A stretch of 20,736 nt of DNA. Origin: Methylomarinum sp. Lineage in GTDB: Bacteria > Pseudomonadota > Gammaproteobacteria > Methylococcales > Methylomonadaceae. Positions 5,592-13,287 of this stretch are shown piece by piece; position 1 is the first letter of the stretch, and the number at the start of each line of letters is the position of its first letter. The DNA lies in the NCBI GenBank assembly GCA_013139755.1, contig WTAG01000407.1, forward strand, positions 1 through 20,736, given 5' to 3'. The translations under genes were made by a program, and so were the position numbers. Under the pieces are notes generated by a model. It made no database searches. It worked only from the letters and a program-made list of their open reading frames with translations, and was not told the DNA's origin.

Positions 5592-6238
5592 CTTATTTCC
5601 CTTTTCATCATTGAATTGAACGCTTTTTTCTCAGTATCCGTGGCTTTTAGCCACTGCTTATTTATATTTTCGTACTTGATCGCTTTTTGTTCATTTTGCA
5701 AATTTTGCTGATAATAAACAGAATTTGATCCCATAAAATAACCGGCAGAGATCGAAAAAATCAGCATCATCCCGCCAATAATTAGCCATTTCAATTCTGA
5801 TTCTGGCTCTATTTCCTGCATACTTTTTTCTATTTTTTTTGAAAATTTCTGAATCGGCTTATCAATCGCAATATCGATTGCTCTTATAGTATTAATCGTT
5901 ATTTGCGCGGCAGCTGTTTGTGCTTCTATATTTATTTTTTCAAACTCTAATCTGGATTTTGAAATCTCGCTTGCAATTGCTTTTGCTACATTATTTTTAG
6001 CTATTTCAGGCGCCTCGCTAATTACTGATAATGCATGAATTATCACCCAGGCCGGATCATCTTTCCCCATGTCATTATCAGCTGCTAAAGTAGCTGCTAA
6101 CGCTTGCTCCTCAGGTTTTAATTTATCAAATACTTTATCTCGTGTCGTCTCATCATTAATCGCCTCAGCAACCTCTTGAGCGATTTTAGGTGAGGTGAAA
6201 TCAGGCATGAAATCAACTTCATTATTACTCTCACTCAT
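5588..6238 (-). CDS. StbC-like membrane-anchored protein of the stb operon
   Basis: A 216-residue protein with one clear membrane segment at about residues 149-171 (LKWLIIGGMMLIFSISAGYFMG). The 148-residue N-terminal part is acidic and helical with a coiled-coil look (LEFEKINIEAQTAAAQITINT); a short helical tail follows the membrane helix. There is no signal peptide, so the N-terminal part is probably cytoplasmic. I do not recognise a catalytic domain. Identification as StbC-like rests on its position as third gene after a helix-turn-helix protein and a ParA-like ATPase, as in stbABC of R388, and not on sequence I can recall. Its ATG overlaps the ATPase stop by one base. A membrane anchor for the ATPase during transfer is plausible. 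Confidence 0.6.
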   Translation of the reverse strand: MSESNNEVDFMPDFTSPKIAQEVAEAINDETTRDKVFDKLKPEEQALAATLAADNDMGKDDPAWVIIHALSVISEAPEIAKNNVAKAIASEISKSRLEFEKINIEAQTAAAQITINTIRAIDIAIDKPIQKFSKKIEKSMQEIEPESELKWLIIGGMMLIFSISAGYFMGSNSVYYQQNLQNEQKAIKYENINKQWLKATDTEKKAFNSMMKREIR

Positions 6239-6957
6239 TATTCCTTTCCCTCAATTAAATCACCGATTAAATGAGCTTGTTTTATCCATTTATTTACCAA
6301 CATGCGGTTAGCTATAGATAAGCCTCCCCCAGGTGCTACATATTGAGAGAACGGACCAATTTGAACAACCTCTATAACTCGATCGTGCAGACGAGGCAAG
6401 TACACCTCTTGACTGCCATTATCGAGCCACGCTGAGCGATGCTCTGAGCTCGCCCAATCAAACTTGTCCGGCGATCCAAAAAAGCCATTTATGACGGCAA
6501 TTCGATTGTGAGGTAGGGCGATCGAGGCTATCCCGCTTGCGGCTGACTGCGCGGCCAGTAAAGAGCTATCTTCTGTTTTTGCAATCGCAAATAAAACAAT
6601 AACTTCTAGCGCTATTTCTTGAAGGGAAGGCCCGATAAGATCGACGGCCAAAGGATCAAGTGTCTCGCCTGCTGAAGCAGGCAGATTAACAATAATTATT
6701 TCTTCTTCTGCTTTTTCCATTACGTCTATCAGTTGCGCTACCATTTCGACCGGATCGTCACCTCCAAGAGGTGCATTTATACATCGTGCGTAACCATCAT
6801 ATCTACGTCCAACGTCGGGGATAGTTCCATCACCTTCAACTATCAAAGGTGTTATTCCTTTCGTCAGATAATAATCAGCAATAACCGCCGATATAGTCGA
6901 TTTTCCGGAGCCGCCTTTGTCGCCATGGGCGAAGATTATTTTTTTATTTTTACTCAT
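6238..6957 (-). CDS. stbB: StbB-like ParA/MinD-family ATPase
   Basis: A 239-residue P-loop ATPase with a deviant Walker A, GDKGGSGKST at residues 12-21 (both lysines present), after MSKNKKIIFAH. EEEIIIVNLPAS corresponds to the Walker B strand, and VIVLFAIAKTEDSSLLAAQ to the switch region of this family. StbB of R388 is such a protein and is needed for conjugation, whereas StbA governs plasmid segregation; the pair position DNA in the cell. It starts 13 bp after the upstream helix-turn-helix gene, with TAGGTAG as a modest ribosome site, and is coupled to the next gene by TAATG. In this element it would act on the excised circular form. Confidence 0.8.
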   Translation of the reverse strand: MSKNKKIIFAHGDKGGSGKSTISAVIADYYLTKGITPLIVEGDGTIPDVGRRYDGYARCINAPLGGDDPVEMVAQLIDVMEKAEEEIIIVNLPASAGETLDPLAVDLIGPSLQEIALEVIVLFAIAKTEDSSLLAAQSAASGIASIALPHNRIAVINGFFGSPDKFDWASSEHRSAWLDNGSQEVYLPRLHDRVIEVVQIGPFSQYVAPGGGLSIANRMLVNKWIKQAHLIGDLIEGKE

Positions 6958-6970
6958 TATTTGTTACTAC

Positions 6971-7306
6971 CTAAGATAGATTAATCGTTTCAAATTTTTT
7001 GCTGCCTGCAATAGGTGAGTGCTTTAGTTGTGTTTTTTCAGGCTGTGTTTTTTCTTGCTCTGCGTGTTCTTTTATATCGTTTTCGATTCGTACTTTTTCG
7101 ATTCTCGCTTTCGATAACGCAGCCGAAAATGTCCGACTGCTTACGCCTATTTTATTAGCCATTTCTGAAAATAATATCCCCTTACTCTTAGCCTCACTTA
7201 TCTCAGTTAGTCGATCATAAATAATCGACCATAGCGGTTGTTTTGGTGGTGGTGTTTTTTTTGCTTGAGCGAGCAAAATATCTAACTGTTCCAGATTGTT
7301 TTTCAC
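6971..7306 (-). CDS. StbA-like helix-turn-helix protein, first gene of the stb-type operon
   Basis: A 111-residue protein if started at GTG 7306-7304, which has AAAGGAG eight bases upstream; an in-frame ATG at 7354 would add 16 residues but lacks a comparable site. The centre (about residues 26-70) is a helix-turn-helix: LWSIIYDRLTEISEAKSKGILFSEMANKIGVSSRTFSAALSKAR. The tail is Gln/Lys/Glu-rich and ends in GSKKFETINLS. Upstream of a ParA-like ATPase it fits StbA, the DNA-binding partner that in R388 binds repeats near oriT and affects both segregation and transfer. Its sites may include the TACGGAGC repeats at 7532 and 7553. Homology to R388 StbA itself is inferred from gene order. Confidence 0.65.
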   Translation of the reverse strand: MKNNLEQLDILLAQAKKTPPPKQPLWSIIYDRLTEISEAKSKGILFSEMANKIGVSSRTFSAALSKARIEKVRIENDIKEHAEQEKTQPEKTQLKHSPIAGSKKFETINLS

Positions 7307-7802
7307 TTTTATATCTCCTTTATTTATTTGTTTTGACAATTCCATTATCCCCACTTACACATTTGCCTTATACCCGCTAATACACGTCCTTTTTGCTCTC
7401 CTTGTAGCAGGTTATTACTCAAATAGATTAATCCGTAGAACTCTTGATGTTTACCTTATTTACTTACTATTCTTCCACTATCATTTACTAACGTTTATTT
7501 GTTGTTGTATTGATGATTAACAGTAATTAACTACGGAGCGAAGAGGATTTGATACGGAGCTACAAAGATTTTCTAATGTTCACTAAAAAGAAGAAACAAG
7601 CACTATATAGATAAGTAAATATTAAGATCCACACCCGACCCACCTTGGGTGTTTTTGCCGCAAAGCTCGCAAATAATTACTTTTCGTCTTGATTTTCTTG
7701 CTTTCCATCCAAAAAGGCTGCAATCCATTGGTGCGTATGCGTTTGAAGGTGTCCTCCTCATTTTTAGTGTACATTAGCTACCACCAGCTAATACAAACCC
7801 CT

Positions 7803-7816
7803 CGTTACATGTAACG
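7803..7816. promoter_or_regulatory. Perfect 14-bp palindrome CGTTACATGTAACG, candidate operator (copy 2)
   Basis: It lies 7 bp upstream of the -35 box of the mobilisation operon. A half site, GTTACAT, recurs at 7860-7866, just downstream of the predicted transcription start. The 12-bp core is identical to 1054-1065 at the head of the replication operon. Confidence 0.65.
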
Positions 7817-7823
7817 CCTTGAT

Positions 7824-7851
7824 TTGACAGGGCTTTATATTTTGATATTCT
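7824..7851 (+). promoter_or_regulatory. Sigma-70 promoter of the trw-like operon
   Basis: TTGACA (7824-7829), a 16-bp spacer and TATTCT (7846-7851). The -35 is a consensus match. It would drive the coupling protein, accessory and relaxase genes, and is flanked by the GTTACATGTAAC operator and its downstream half site. Confidence 0.7.
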
Positions 7852-7893
7852 AGTTGTGTGTTACATTTTTAACCGAAAATAGGATCAATACTT

Positions 7894-9660
7894 ATGGGCA
7901 TGTTTTTTTCTCCTGCAGCCGCCCGACATGCATCACCTGTCGGCGACATACCAGCAACTCTCCTTGTGGGTACATTAGCCTTTACTACCAGCTTTGTAGG
8001 TGTTGACTATCTTGCCACTGTCGCCACTAATTACGATAATCTTCCCGCCTTACTATCATCCCAGTTAAATGCTTTTTGGGATGGTTCAGCAAGCCTACTT
8101 AAACAACCTATATATAGATGGTCGAGCACACTCTCAACAATAACTTTGACTGCCTCATGTATTGCTTCAACAGTTGCATTTGTTGGTGGTTATTATTTTT
8201 ATTTAGCAGATGCACCTTTGCTAATTACTCACATCAAAGGACGACAGCTTTTAACTGGAAAAGCTGCAATTAAAAAGTGGCTAAAGAAGCAAAAAAAAGC
8301 AGAAGAATATGGTGGCGTAGGTATTCCATTAATAACTACTCCTGAGGGCGTTGAGCTAGGCTTATCGGATCGAGATGAAACAGATCACTGCTTGCTGATA
8401 GCAGGTACAGGAGGAGGTAAGACAACCGTATTATTTCCAAGAATTGAAGCCGCGATTCGACGTGGTGATCAAGTTCTTCTTTTCGATAATAAATCAGATT
8501 TTACCGCCTCATTATCAAGCGCTAAGAACGTCATTTTGGTCGCCCCTTGGGATGCAAGAGGTTGGGCATGGGATGTCGCTGCAGACATTCAAAATAGGAG
8601 TGATGCAGAGGCTTTTGCAGCTGCTCTTATTCTGTCTAGTGGTGATAATCCAATGTGGGCTAATGCAGCTAGAAACATACTGACAGCTATCATTATTCGA
8701 GCTCAGCGCGAGCACCCTGGTAAATGGACCTTTCAATTTATTACGGATGTTTTTTCTGCAGGAGCTCCCGAAATAAAAGCCACTGTTGAAAAATATACTC
8801 CCGAATATTCCGTTTCTGTTGAAGATATGACCGGCAAGACAGCACAAAGTGTTTTGCTTAATTTAGTGAGCTTTTTATCACCTGTCTTCACTTTGGCTGA
8901 CGCATGGGCAAGATGCCCAGTTAAAGGTCGATTTTCAATTAAAAGATGGCTCCATAATAAGGGCGAAGAAGCTAACAAAACACTCCTTATTCAGGGTAAT
9001 GGTGCTCATGAAGAACTACAGAAGAGCATTACCCAATCAATTATTTCAAGCATAAAGCGTGAAGTAACCTCACCTCGTGTCTCGGAATCTACCACTCGTC
9101 ATGTCTCGATATTTTTAGATGAATTTCCTCAGCTCGGTAAGCTGGAAGGGTTTGATAATTTGGTCGTGGTTGGACGCTCCAAGGGTGTTCGCTTAACCAT
9201 TGCTATTCAAGATGTTAGCCAGTTAAAAGAAATATACGGCAACAACATCACCCAGACTTGGCTATCTAACTTTTCAACTTTGATTGTGGGGAAATTAGGA
9301 GGTGCTGACACCACTAAATATCTAAGCGATTTAGTTGGTAAAAGAAAAATAAGGCGGTACCAACCATCATTTTCAAATGATGGCCAAAACATGCCGAGCA
9401 GAACAGATCAATACGTTGAAGAAGAAGTAACAGTTATCAGACAGGAAGAATGGACAACCGAGCTGGGCTTCCAAGGTGACAGCATGCGTATGTGTGTGCT
9501 CACAGGTGATGAGTACGCGTACTTTTTTGATGCAGCCACCTTAGGTAACGAAATGAAGCGAATTAAAAGGAAAGCACATGTGCCTGCGAGGTGGACTGCT
9601 TCCGACTGGCCGTCAGCTATTGATGTAGCTATTGCAGAAGCAGGAGGACGACTCAAATGA
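7894..9660 (+). CDS. trwB: TrwB/TraD-type coupling protein (VirD4-family T4CP)
   Basis: A 588-residue inner-membrane ATPase that brings the relaxase-DNA complex to a type IV secretion channel. Two N-terminal membrane helices lie at about residues 22-44 and 80-104. Walker A is GTGGGKTT (171-178) and Walker B IFLDEF with D409-E410, followed by PQLGKLEGFDNLVVVGRSKGVRLTIAIQDVSQL, the standard TraD/VirD4 motif block. The protein is longer than R388 TrwB (507 aa), the extra lying in the N-terminal membrane part and a C-terminal tail. ATG 7894 has AGGA about 10 bases upstream. It is the first gene of the mobilisation operon and overlaps the next by ATGA. No channel genes are nearby, so it must dock on a channel encoded elsewhere. 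Confidence 0.92.
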   Translation: MGMFFSPAAARHASPVGDIPATLLVGTLAFTTSFVGVDYLATVATNYDNLPALLSSQLNAFWDGSASLLKQPIYRWSSTLSTITLTASCIASTVAFVGGYYFYLADAPLLITHIKGRQLLTGKAAIKKWLKKQKKAEEYGGVGIPLITTPEGVELGLSDRDETDHCLLIAGTGGGKTTVLFPRIEAAIRRGDQVLLFDNKSDFTASLSSAKNVILVAPWDARGWAWDVAADIQNRSDAEAFAAALILSSGDNPMWANAARNILTAIIIRAQREHPGKWTFQFITDVFSAGAPEIKATVEKYTPEYSVSVEDMTGKTAQSVLLNLVSFLSPVFTLADAWARCPVKGRFSIKRWLHNKGEEANKTLLIQGNGAHEELQKSITQSIISSIKREVTSPRVSESTTRHVSIFLDEFPQLGKLEGFDNLVVVGRSKGVRLTIAIQDVSQLKEIYGNNITQTWLSNFSTLIVGKLGGADTTKYLSDLVGKRKIRRYQPSFSNDGQNMPSRTDQYVEEEVTVIRQEEWTTELGFQGDSMRMCVLTGDEYAYFFDAATLGNEMKRIKRKAHVPARWTASDWPSAIDVAIAEAGGRLK

Positions 9661-9983
9661 AGAAGAATAAAAACAACATCATCATTCAATTTCCAAGATC
9701 GAAAAACTTCAAAGAACTAGCAAAAAAAGCCGAAGAACTTGATCCGAATCAATTTGCAAAAGAGCAGGCAAAAGAAGAAGCCATCGGAAAAATAACCGAA
9801 ACGGTGGATAATTATTATGCCCTGACAGGAGAGCCTATCACGACCGCTGTTTCATTTTTAATGCATTCAATCGAATTGGCTGAAATATTAAATGGAACGA
9901 TGATCAAAAATTCTGGATCAAAACTGCCAATCATTATCACCTCTTCCCAATCTCAACAGATCGAAGATGAAGACGAAATTTAA
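9657..9983 (+). CDS. Hypothetical protein, 108 aa, in mobilisation operon
   Basis: Its ATG overlaps the coupling-protein stop (ATGA at 9657-9660), so it is translationally coupled. The sequence is strongly charged: a basic start (MKKNKNNIIIQFPRSKNFKELAKKAEEL), a helical middle ending in TTAVSFLMHSIELAEILNG, and an acidic tail (QQIEDEDEI). No membrane segment or known motif is visible. R388 has a small DNA-binding accessory protein, TrwA, at the oriT end of its trw operon, and none is present there in this element. This protein, between the coupling protein and the relaxase, could supply an accessory or adaptor role, but I see no ribbon-helix-helix motif to prove it. Confidence 0.72.
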   Translation: MKKNKNNIIIQFPRSKNFKELAKKAEELDPNQFAKEQAKEEAIGKITETVDNYYALTGEPITTAVSFLMHSIELAEILNGTMIKNSGSKLPIIITSSQSQQIEDEDEI

Positions 9984-10020
9984 GATTTAACTCTATATAA
10001 CTATATAAGGAATAGCTCAA

Positions 10021-10161
10021 ATGCGATTTAAACTCAAAAAAGTAACAAAACTTATCAACTGTAACCATCCTCTACCTCTTTATCTTCCCTTGCCAGGTAT
10101 TTACGTCGATGGCCCAATTGACTCTGGTCATTGCCATATCTTACCTCGTTGTAGCAAATAG
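10021..10161 (+). CDS. 46-aa Cys/His-containing peptide upstream of the relaxase
   Basis: ATG 10021 follows AAGGAATAGCTCAA, a good ribosome site, and the frame ends in TAG two bases before the relaxase ATG (10164). The relaxase has no site of its own, so its translation probably depends on ribosomes finishing this frame. The peptide starts basic (MRFKLKKVTKLINC), contains NCNHPLPLYLPLPG and ends GHCHILPRCSK, giving C14, H16, H37, C38, H39 and C44, enough for a metal site. I do not recognise a family. Either a real small protein or a coupling leader is possible. Confidence 0.55.
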   Translation: MRFKLKKVTKLINCNHPLPLYLPLPGIYVDGPIDSGHCHILPRCSK

Positions 10162-10163
10162 TA

Positions 10164-12668
10164 ATGCTATCAATTTCAGATGCAAAATCAGCAGGCGGTG
10201 CAGTCAGTTATTTTTCTGACCACCTTGTAATGGAGGGCGCGATCAATCCAACAGAAGACTATTACGCGAATCATGGTGAAGCTGGTCAGTGGTTCGGTAA
10301 AGGTGCGGCAGAGCTAGGTTTAACCGGTGATGTAACAGCTGAAGATTTTGGTCGCATGTTATTAGCCATTGATCAAAATGGTGAAAAAATGGTTGTTAAT
10401 GGCGGCGATGAAAACCGCCGCGCTGGATGGGATTTAACCTTTTCAGCTGATAAATCAGTTTCATCTTTATGGGCTAGTTCATCACCTGCGCTAGCCGCAC
10501 AAATCAAGCTAGCCCATGATAACGCAGTCGCTAAAGCAATGTCTTTTATTCAAGATGATGGCGGCATTGCCGCCCGCCGAGGTAAAGGCGGAATTGAATT
10601 AGAAAATGCAAAAATGATAGCTGCTCAATTCAGTCACGGCACCAGCCGATCTCAAGATCCCCAATTGCATACTCATAATTTTTTGATGAATCTCGCTCAA
10701 CGTCAGGATGGCTCCTGGGGTGCTGTTCAATCGAAAGAATTTTTTGTTAGAAAGATGGCCGCAGGCGCTTTGTATCGAGTCGAATTAGCCAACCAAATGC
10801 AACAATTAGGTTTTGACATCGAAAGAGATAAACGTACTTTTCAGGTCAAAGGTGTTTCCGAAGATCTTCAAAAACATTGGAGCAAACGTCGACAACAAGT
10901 TGTAGCAGAAATGAATAAGCATGGCGGAAAATCAGCTAAAAGTGCAGAAGCAGCGGCTTTATCTTCACGTTCAAAAAAAGAAGAAGTTGATCAAGAACTA
11001 CTCATTAATAGATGGCATGAAGAAGCTGCATACTTTGGTCTAAATCAAGAAAAAATAGCTGAATTACAAGCCCAAGAAAAAGAACAAAAGCAGATGCCAA
11101 CAGCAGATCAAATCTGGTCTGAATTAACTCAGCACGCATCAACTATTTCAGATCATCAATTAAAAGCTGCCATATTTGAGCAATCACAAGGCATTTTAAG
11201 TGCTGATCAAGCTCAAGACTATTTGAATGAGTTTATCCAAGACAATGAAACCGTCATTTTGAGAGATCACCGTGGAAATAAACGCTATACATCGATAGAA
11301 ATGATCGAGCTGGAACGATCCATTATTGATGGGGCTAAATCTCGTTTAAACGAGTCTCACGCACTACCAAAAACAAGCGTTAATATCGCCCTAGCTAATG
11401 TTCCCACAATTTCTGACGAACAACGAAACATGGTTAATCATATTACCTCAAATGGTGGTCTCGCCATCGTTGAAGGCATGGCGGGAACCGGTAAGTCGTT
11501 CGCTTTAGGTGTTGCAAATGAAGCTTGGAAAAATGAAGGTTTTAACATAATTGGGACAGCTTTATCAGGCAAAGCAGCTGAAGGACTTGAAGCAGGTTCA
11601 AGTATTAAATCACAGACACTGCATAGTTTATTAATTCAATTATCCGAGGATGAATTGACGAAAAAACCAGCAGCAAGAAAACTTACTCCGAAGGACGTTA
11701 TTGTGCTTGATGAGGCTGGAATGGTGGGTAGTCGCCAGATGTCTTTATTACTTGCTAAAGCAGAAGAGGCAGGGGCTAAGGTGGTGTTAGTAGGCGATAG
11801 TAAGCAGCTTCAACCGATTGATGCGGGTGGTTCATTCCGAGGTTTGAGCAAAGCATTAGGCGCGGCCTCATTAACTGATATTCGCAGACAACGACAAGGC
11901 TGGCATAAAGACGCTATAACTGCATTTGCAGAGGGCGATGCCGGTAAAGCATTAACTGCTTTTAAATCTCGAAACCTGCTTCAAACTGGCAAAACTCACG
12001 ATCAAACAATTTCAAAAATGGTTACTCAATGGAAATCAGATCGAGACCAAAATCCTAACTCGGATTCTTTGATGCTGGCAGCTACTCGGTTCGATGTTGC
12101 CATGATAAATCAAGCCACCAGAGAGTTAATTAAAGATGAATTAACAGGTAATAAAATCACCATTAATAATTCTGAATTTCAAAAAAATGACAGAGTTTTA
12201 TTTACTCGTAATTCAAAAGCTTTAAACGTCAAAAATGGCACGTTAGGCATTGTTTTAACAACTAATGACAACACCATGGCAGTCATGATTGATGGCGATA
12301 TCAAACGCACCGTAGTCGTCCAGCTTGATCAATATGAGCACGTCCAACACGGCTATGCTGTGACTGTGCATAAGTCACAAGGTGCAACAGTTGATCGCGC
12401 GTACGTGCTTGCCGACGAGCGTATGAGCGGGCAAGAATGGTCGTACGTTGCCATGTCTCGCTCTCGTGATGATACTCACATTTTTTGTGATGAAAATTTA
12501 ATTACCGAACTCGAACAAACGATGAGTTCCTCACACCTCAAAGACTTATCAACTGATTATCAAATCGAAGATTCCGATTCCCAAACGCCAGATATGGCGT
12601 TAGACGCTATACCTGAGTTTGAGGTCGATAAGCCTCAAGAACAATCACAATCACAAATGGAGCTTTAA
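10164..12668 (+). CDS. trwC: MOBF conjugative relaxase-helicase, TrwC/TraI family
   Basis: An 834-residue bifunctional enzyme; R388 TrwC is 966. The N-terminal TrwC relaxase domain (about 1-290) has the catalytic tyrosine candidates Y16 and Y33-Y34, the LTFSADKSVS motif, and the metal-binding histidines H158, H169 and H171 in SHGTSRSQDPQLHTHNF. The C-terminal RecD-like helicase has motif I GMAGTGKS (438-445), motif II LDEAG (D516-E517), motif III VGDSKQLQP (543-551) and VTVHKSQGAT (733-742) before YVAMSRSRDD. It nicks oriT, stays bound to the 5' end and unwinds the strand for export. It lacks its own Shine-Dalgarno and follows the 46-aa frame by two bases. The tail is acidic/Gln-rich. The family is certain; the trwC name is by closest type. 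Confidence 0.95.
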   Translation: MLSISDAKSAGGAVSYFSDHLVMEGAINPTEDYYANHGEAGQWFGKGAAELGLTGDVTAEDFGRMLLAIDQNGEKMVVNGGDENRRAGWDLTFSADKSVSSLWASSSPALAAQIKLAHDNAVAKAMSFIQDDGGIAARRGKGGIELENAKMIAAQFSHGTSRSQDPQLHTHNFLMNLAQRQDGSWGAVQSKEFFVRKMAAGALYRVELANQMQQLGFDIERDKRTFQVKGVSEDLQKHWSKRRQQVVAEMNKHGGKSAKSAEAAALSSRSKKEEVDQELLINRWHEEAAYFGLNQEKIAELQAQEKEQKQMPTADQIWSELTQHASTISDHQLKAAIFEQSQGILSADQAQDYLNEFIQDNETVILRDHRGNKRYTSIEMIELERSIIDGAKSRLNESHALPKTSVNIALANVPTISDEQRNMVNHITSNGGLAIVEGMAGTGKSFALGVANEAWKNEGFNIIGTALSGKAAEGLEAGSSIKSQTLHSLLIQLSEDELTKKPAARKLTPKDVIVLDEAGMVGSRQMSLLLAKAEEAGAKVVLVGDSKQLQPIDAGGSFRGLSKALGAASLTDIRRQRQGWHKDAITAFAEGDAGKALTAFKSRNLLQTGKTHDQTISKMVTQWKSDRDQNPNSDSLMLAATRFDVAMINQATRELIKDELTGNKITINNSEFQKNDRVLFTRNSKALNVKNGTLGIVLTTNDNTMAVMIDGDIKRTVVVQLDQYEHVQHGYAVTVHKSQGATVDRAYVLADERMSGQEWSYVAMSRSRDDTHIFCDENLITELEQTMSSSHLKDLSTDYQIEDSDSQTPDMALDAIPEFEVDKPQEQSQSQMEL

Positions 12669-12669
12669 A

Positions 12670-13287
12670 ATGAAGGTACAAATCGAAGCAGAAGTTAAAA
12701 AAATGAATAAAGAAATTGAAACGGAGATGGCTAAAAATGCAAAGCACAACGCCAATGAAATGAACAAAAAAGCGAAAGAATTAAATAATGAAAGCAAGCC
12801 GCAGGAAGCCTCTCACGAAGGGCCTGAGGGCCTTTCCCAAGCAGAATCGAGACCTGCCCTGGAAGCCTTGCAGCCGAACACTCATACCGCCGTTTTCGAA
12901 GATAGAACCGAATATCTTCATCAGGACGGAACAAAGTTAATTGATCGTGGCAATTTATTAACTATCGATCCTGGACGATGGTCAACGCCCGAATCAAGGG
13001 CTGCCCTTATCGTTGATGCTGGGGCGGCTAAAGGCTGGTCAGAGATGAGTTTTAGCGGTAGTGATGAATTTGTCGAATATGCCGAAGCACTCGCTAAAGC
13101 AAGAGGGATCGAGGTTGTGAATGATGAGCTCGATGATTTTAATGCTAATGCAGTTGTTGAAAACGAGGCTGAAGCAGAGCATTCAGCCGCCGCTTTTGAA
13201 CCAATAGCTGGTGATGCTGTACCAGCTCAAGCCGAAGAGCAACAGGAGCATACACAAGCTCCTGAGGCTGAAATTGAAATGGAATAA
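12670..13287 (+). CDS. LPD7-domain protein, 205 aa, relaxase-linked
   Basis: Start at ATG 12670, with GGAG at 12659-12662 and the relaxase stop at 12666-12668; an upstream in-frame ATG at 12619 lies inside the relaxase gene without a site. Residues 1-45 are a highly charged Lys/Glu/Asn helix. Residues about 80-149 (EYLHQDGTKLIDRGNLLTID through AAKGWSEMSFSGSDEFVEYAEALAKARGIEV) match the LPD7 pattern, a domain usually found fused to relaxases or large mobilisation polyproteins. The last 55 residues are Ala/Glu-rich and acidic. Here the domain stands alone right after the relaxase. The function of LPD7 is unknown; assistance in DNA processing is inferred from linkage. Confidence 0.75.
   Translation: MKVQIEAEVKKMNKEIETEMAKNAKHNANEMNKKAKELNNESKPQEASHEGPEGLSQAESRPALEALQPNTHTAVFEDRTEYLHQDGTKLIDRGNLLTIDPGRWSTPESRAALIVDAGAAKGWSEMSFSGSDEFVEYAEALAKARGIEVVNDELDDFNANAVVENEAEAEHSAAAFEPIAGDAVPAQAEEQQEHTQAPEAEIEME

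Larger units (their letters stand above)
7307..7893. other. Divergent intergenic region, probable oriT and operator region
   Basis: A 587-bp gene-free stretch between the leftward stb-like operon and the rightward coupling-protein gene, the place where R388 has oriT. It contains: paired TACGGAGC motifs at 7532-7539 and 7553-7560 (21 bp apart); a hairpin ACACCC/GGGTGT at 7631-7652 followed by T5; direct CGCAAA repeats at about 7660-7674; an R388-like GGTGCGTAT at 7730-7738; a perfect inverted repeat ATTAGCT-ACCACC-AGCTAAT at 7773-7792; the palindrome at 7803-7816; and the trw promoter. The minus strand of 7623-7642 resembles the F nic region. Confidence 0.6.

Noticed and set aside
5472..5711. 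79-codon plus-strand reading frame
   Set aside because: It lies antisense to the zinc-ribbon gene and the end of the membrane-protein gene, which have operon overlaps and protein-like features.
8515..8978. Minus-strand reading frames inside the coupling-protein gene
   Set aside because: They are antisense to a gene with intact Walker motifs and have no ribosome sites or recognisable domains.
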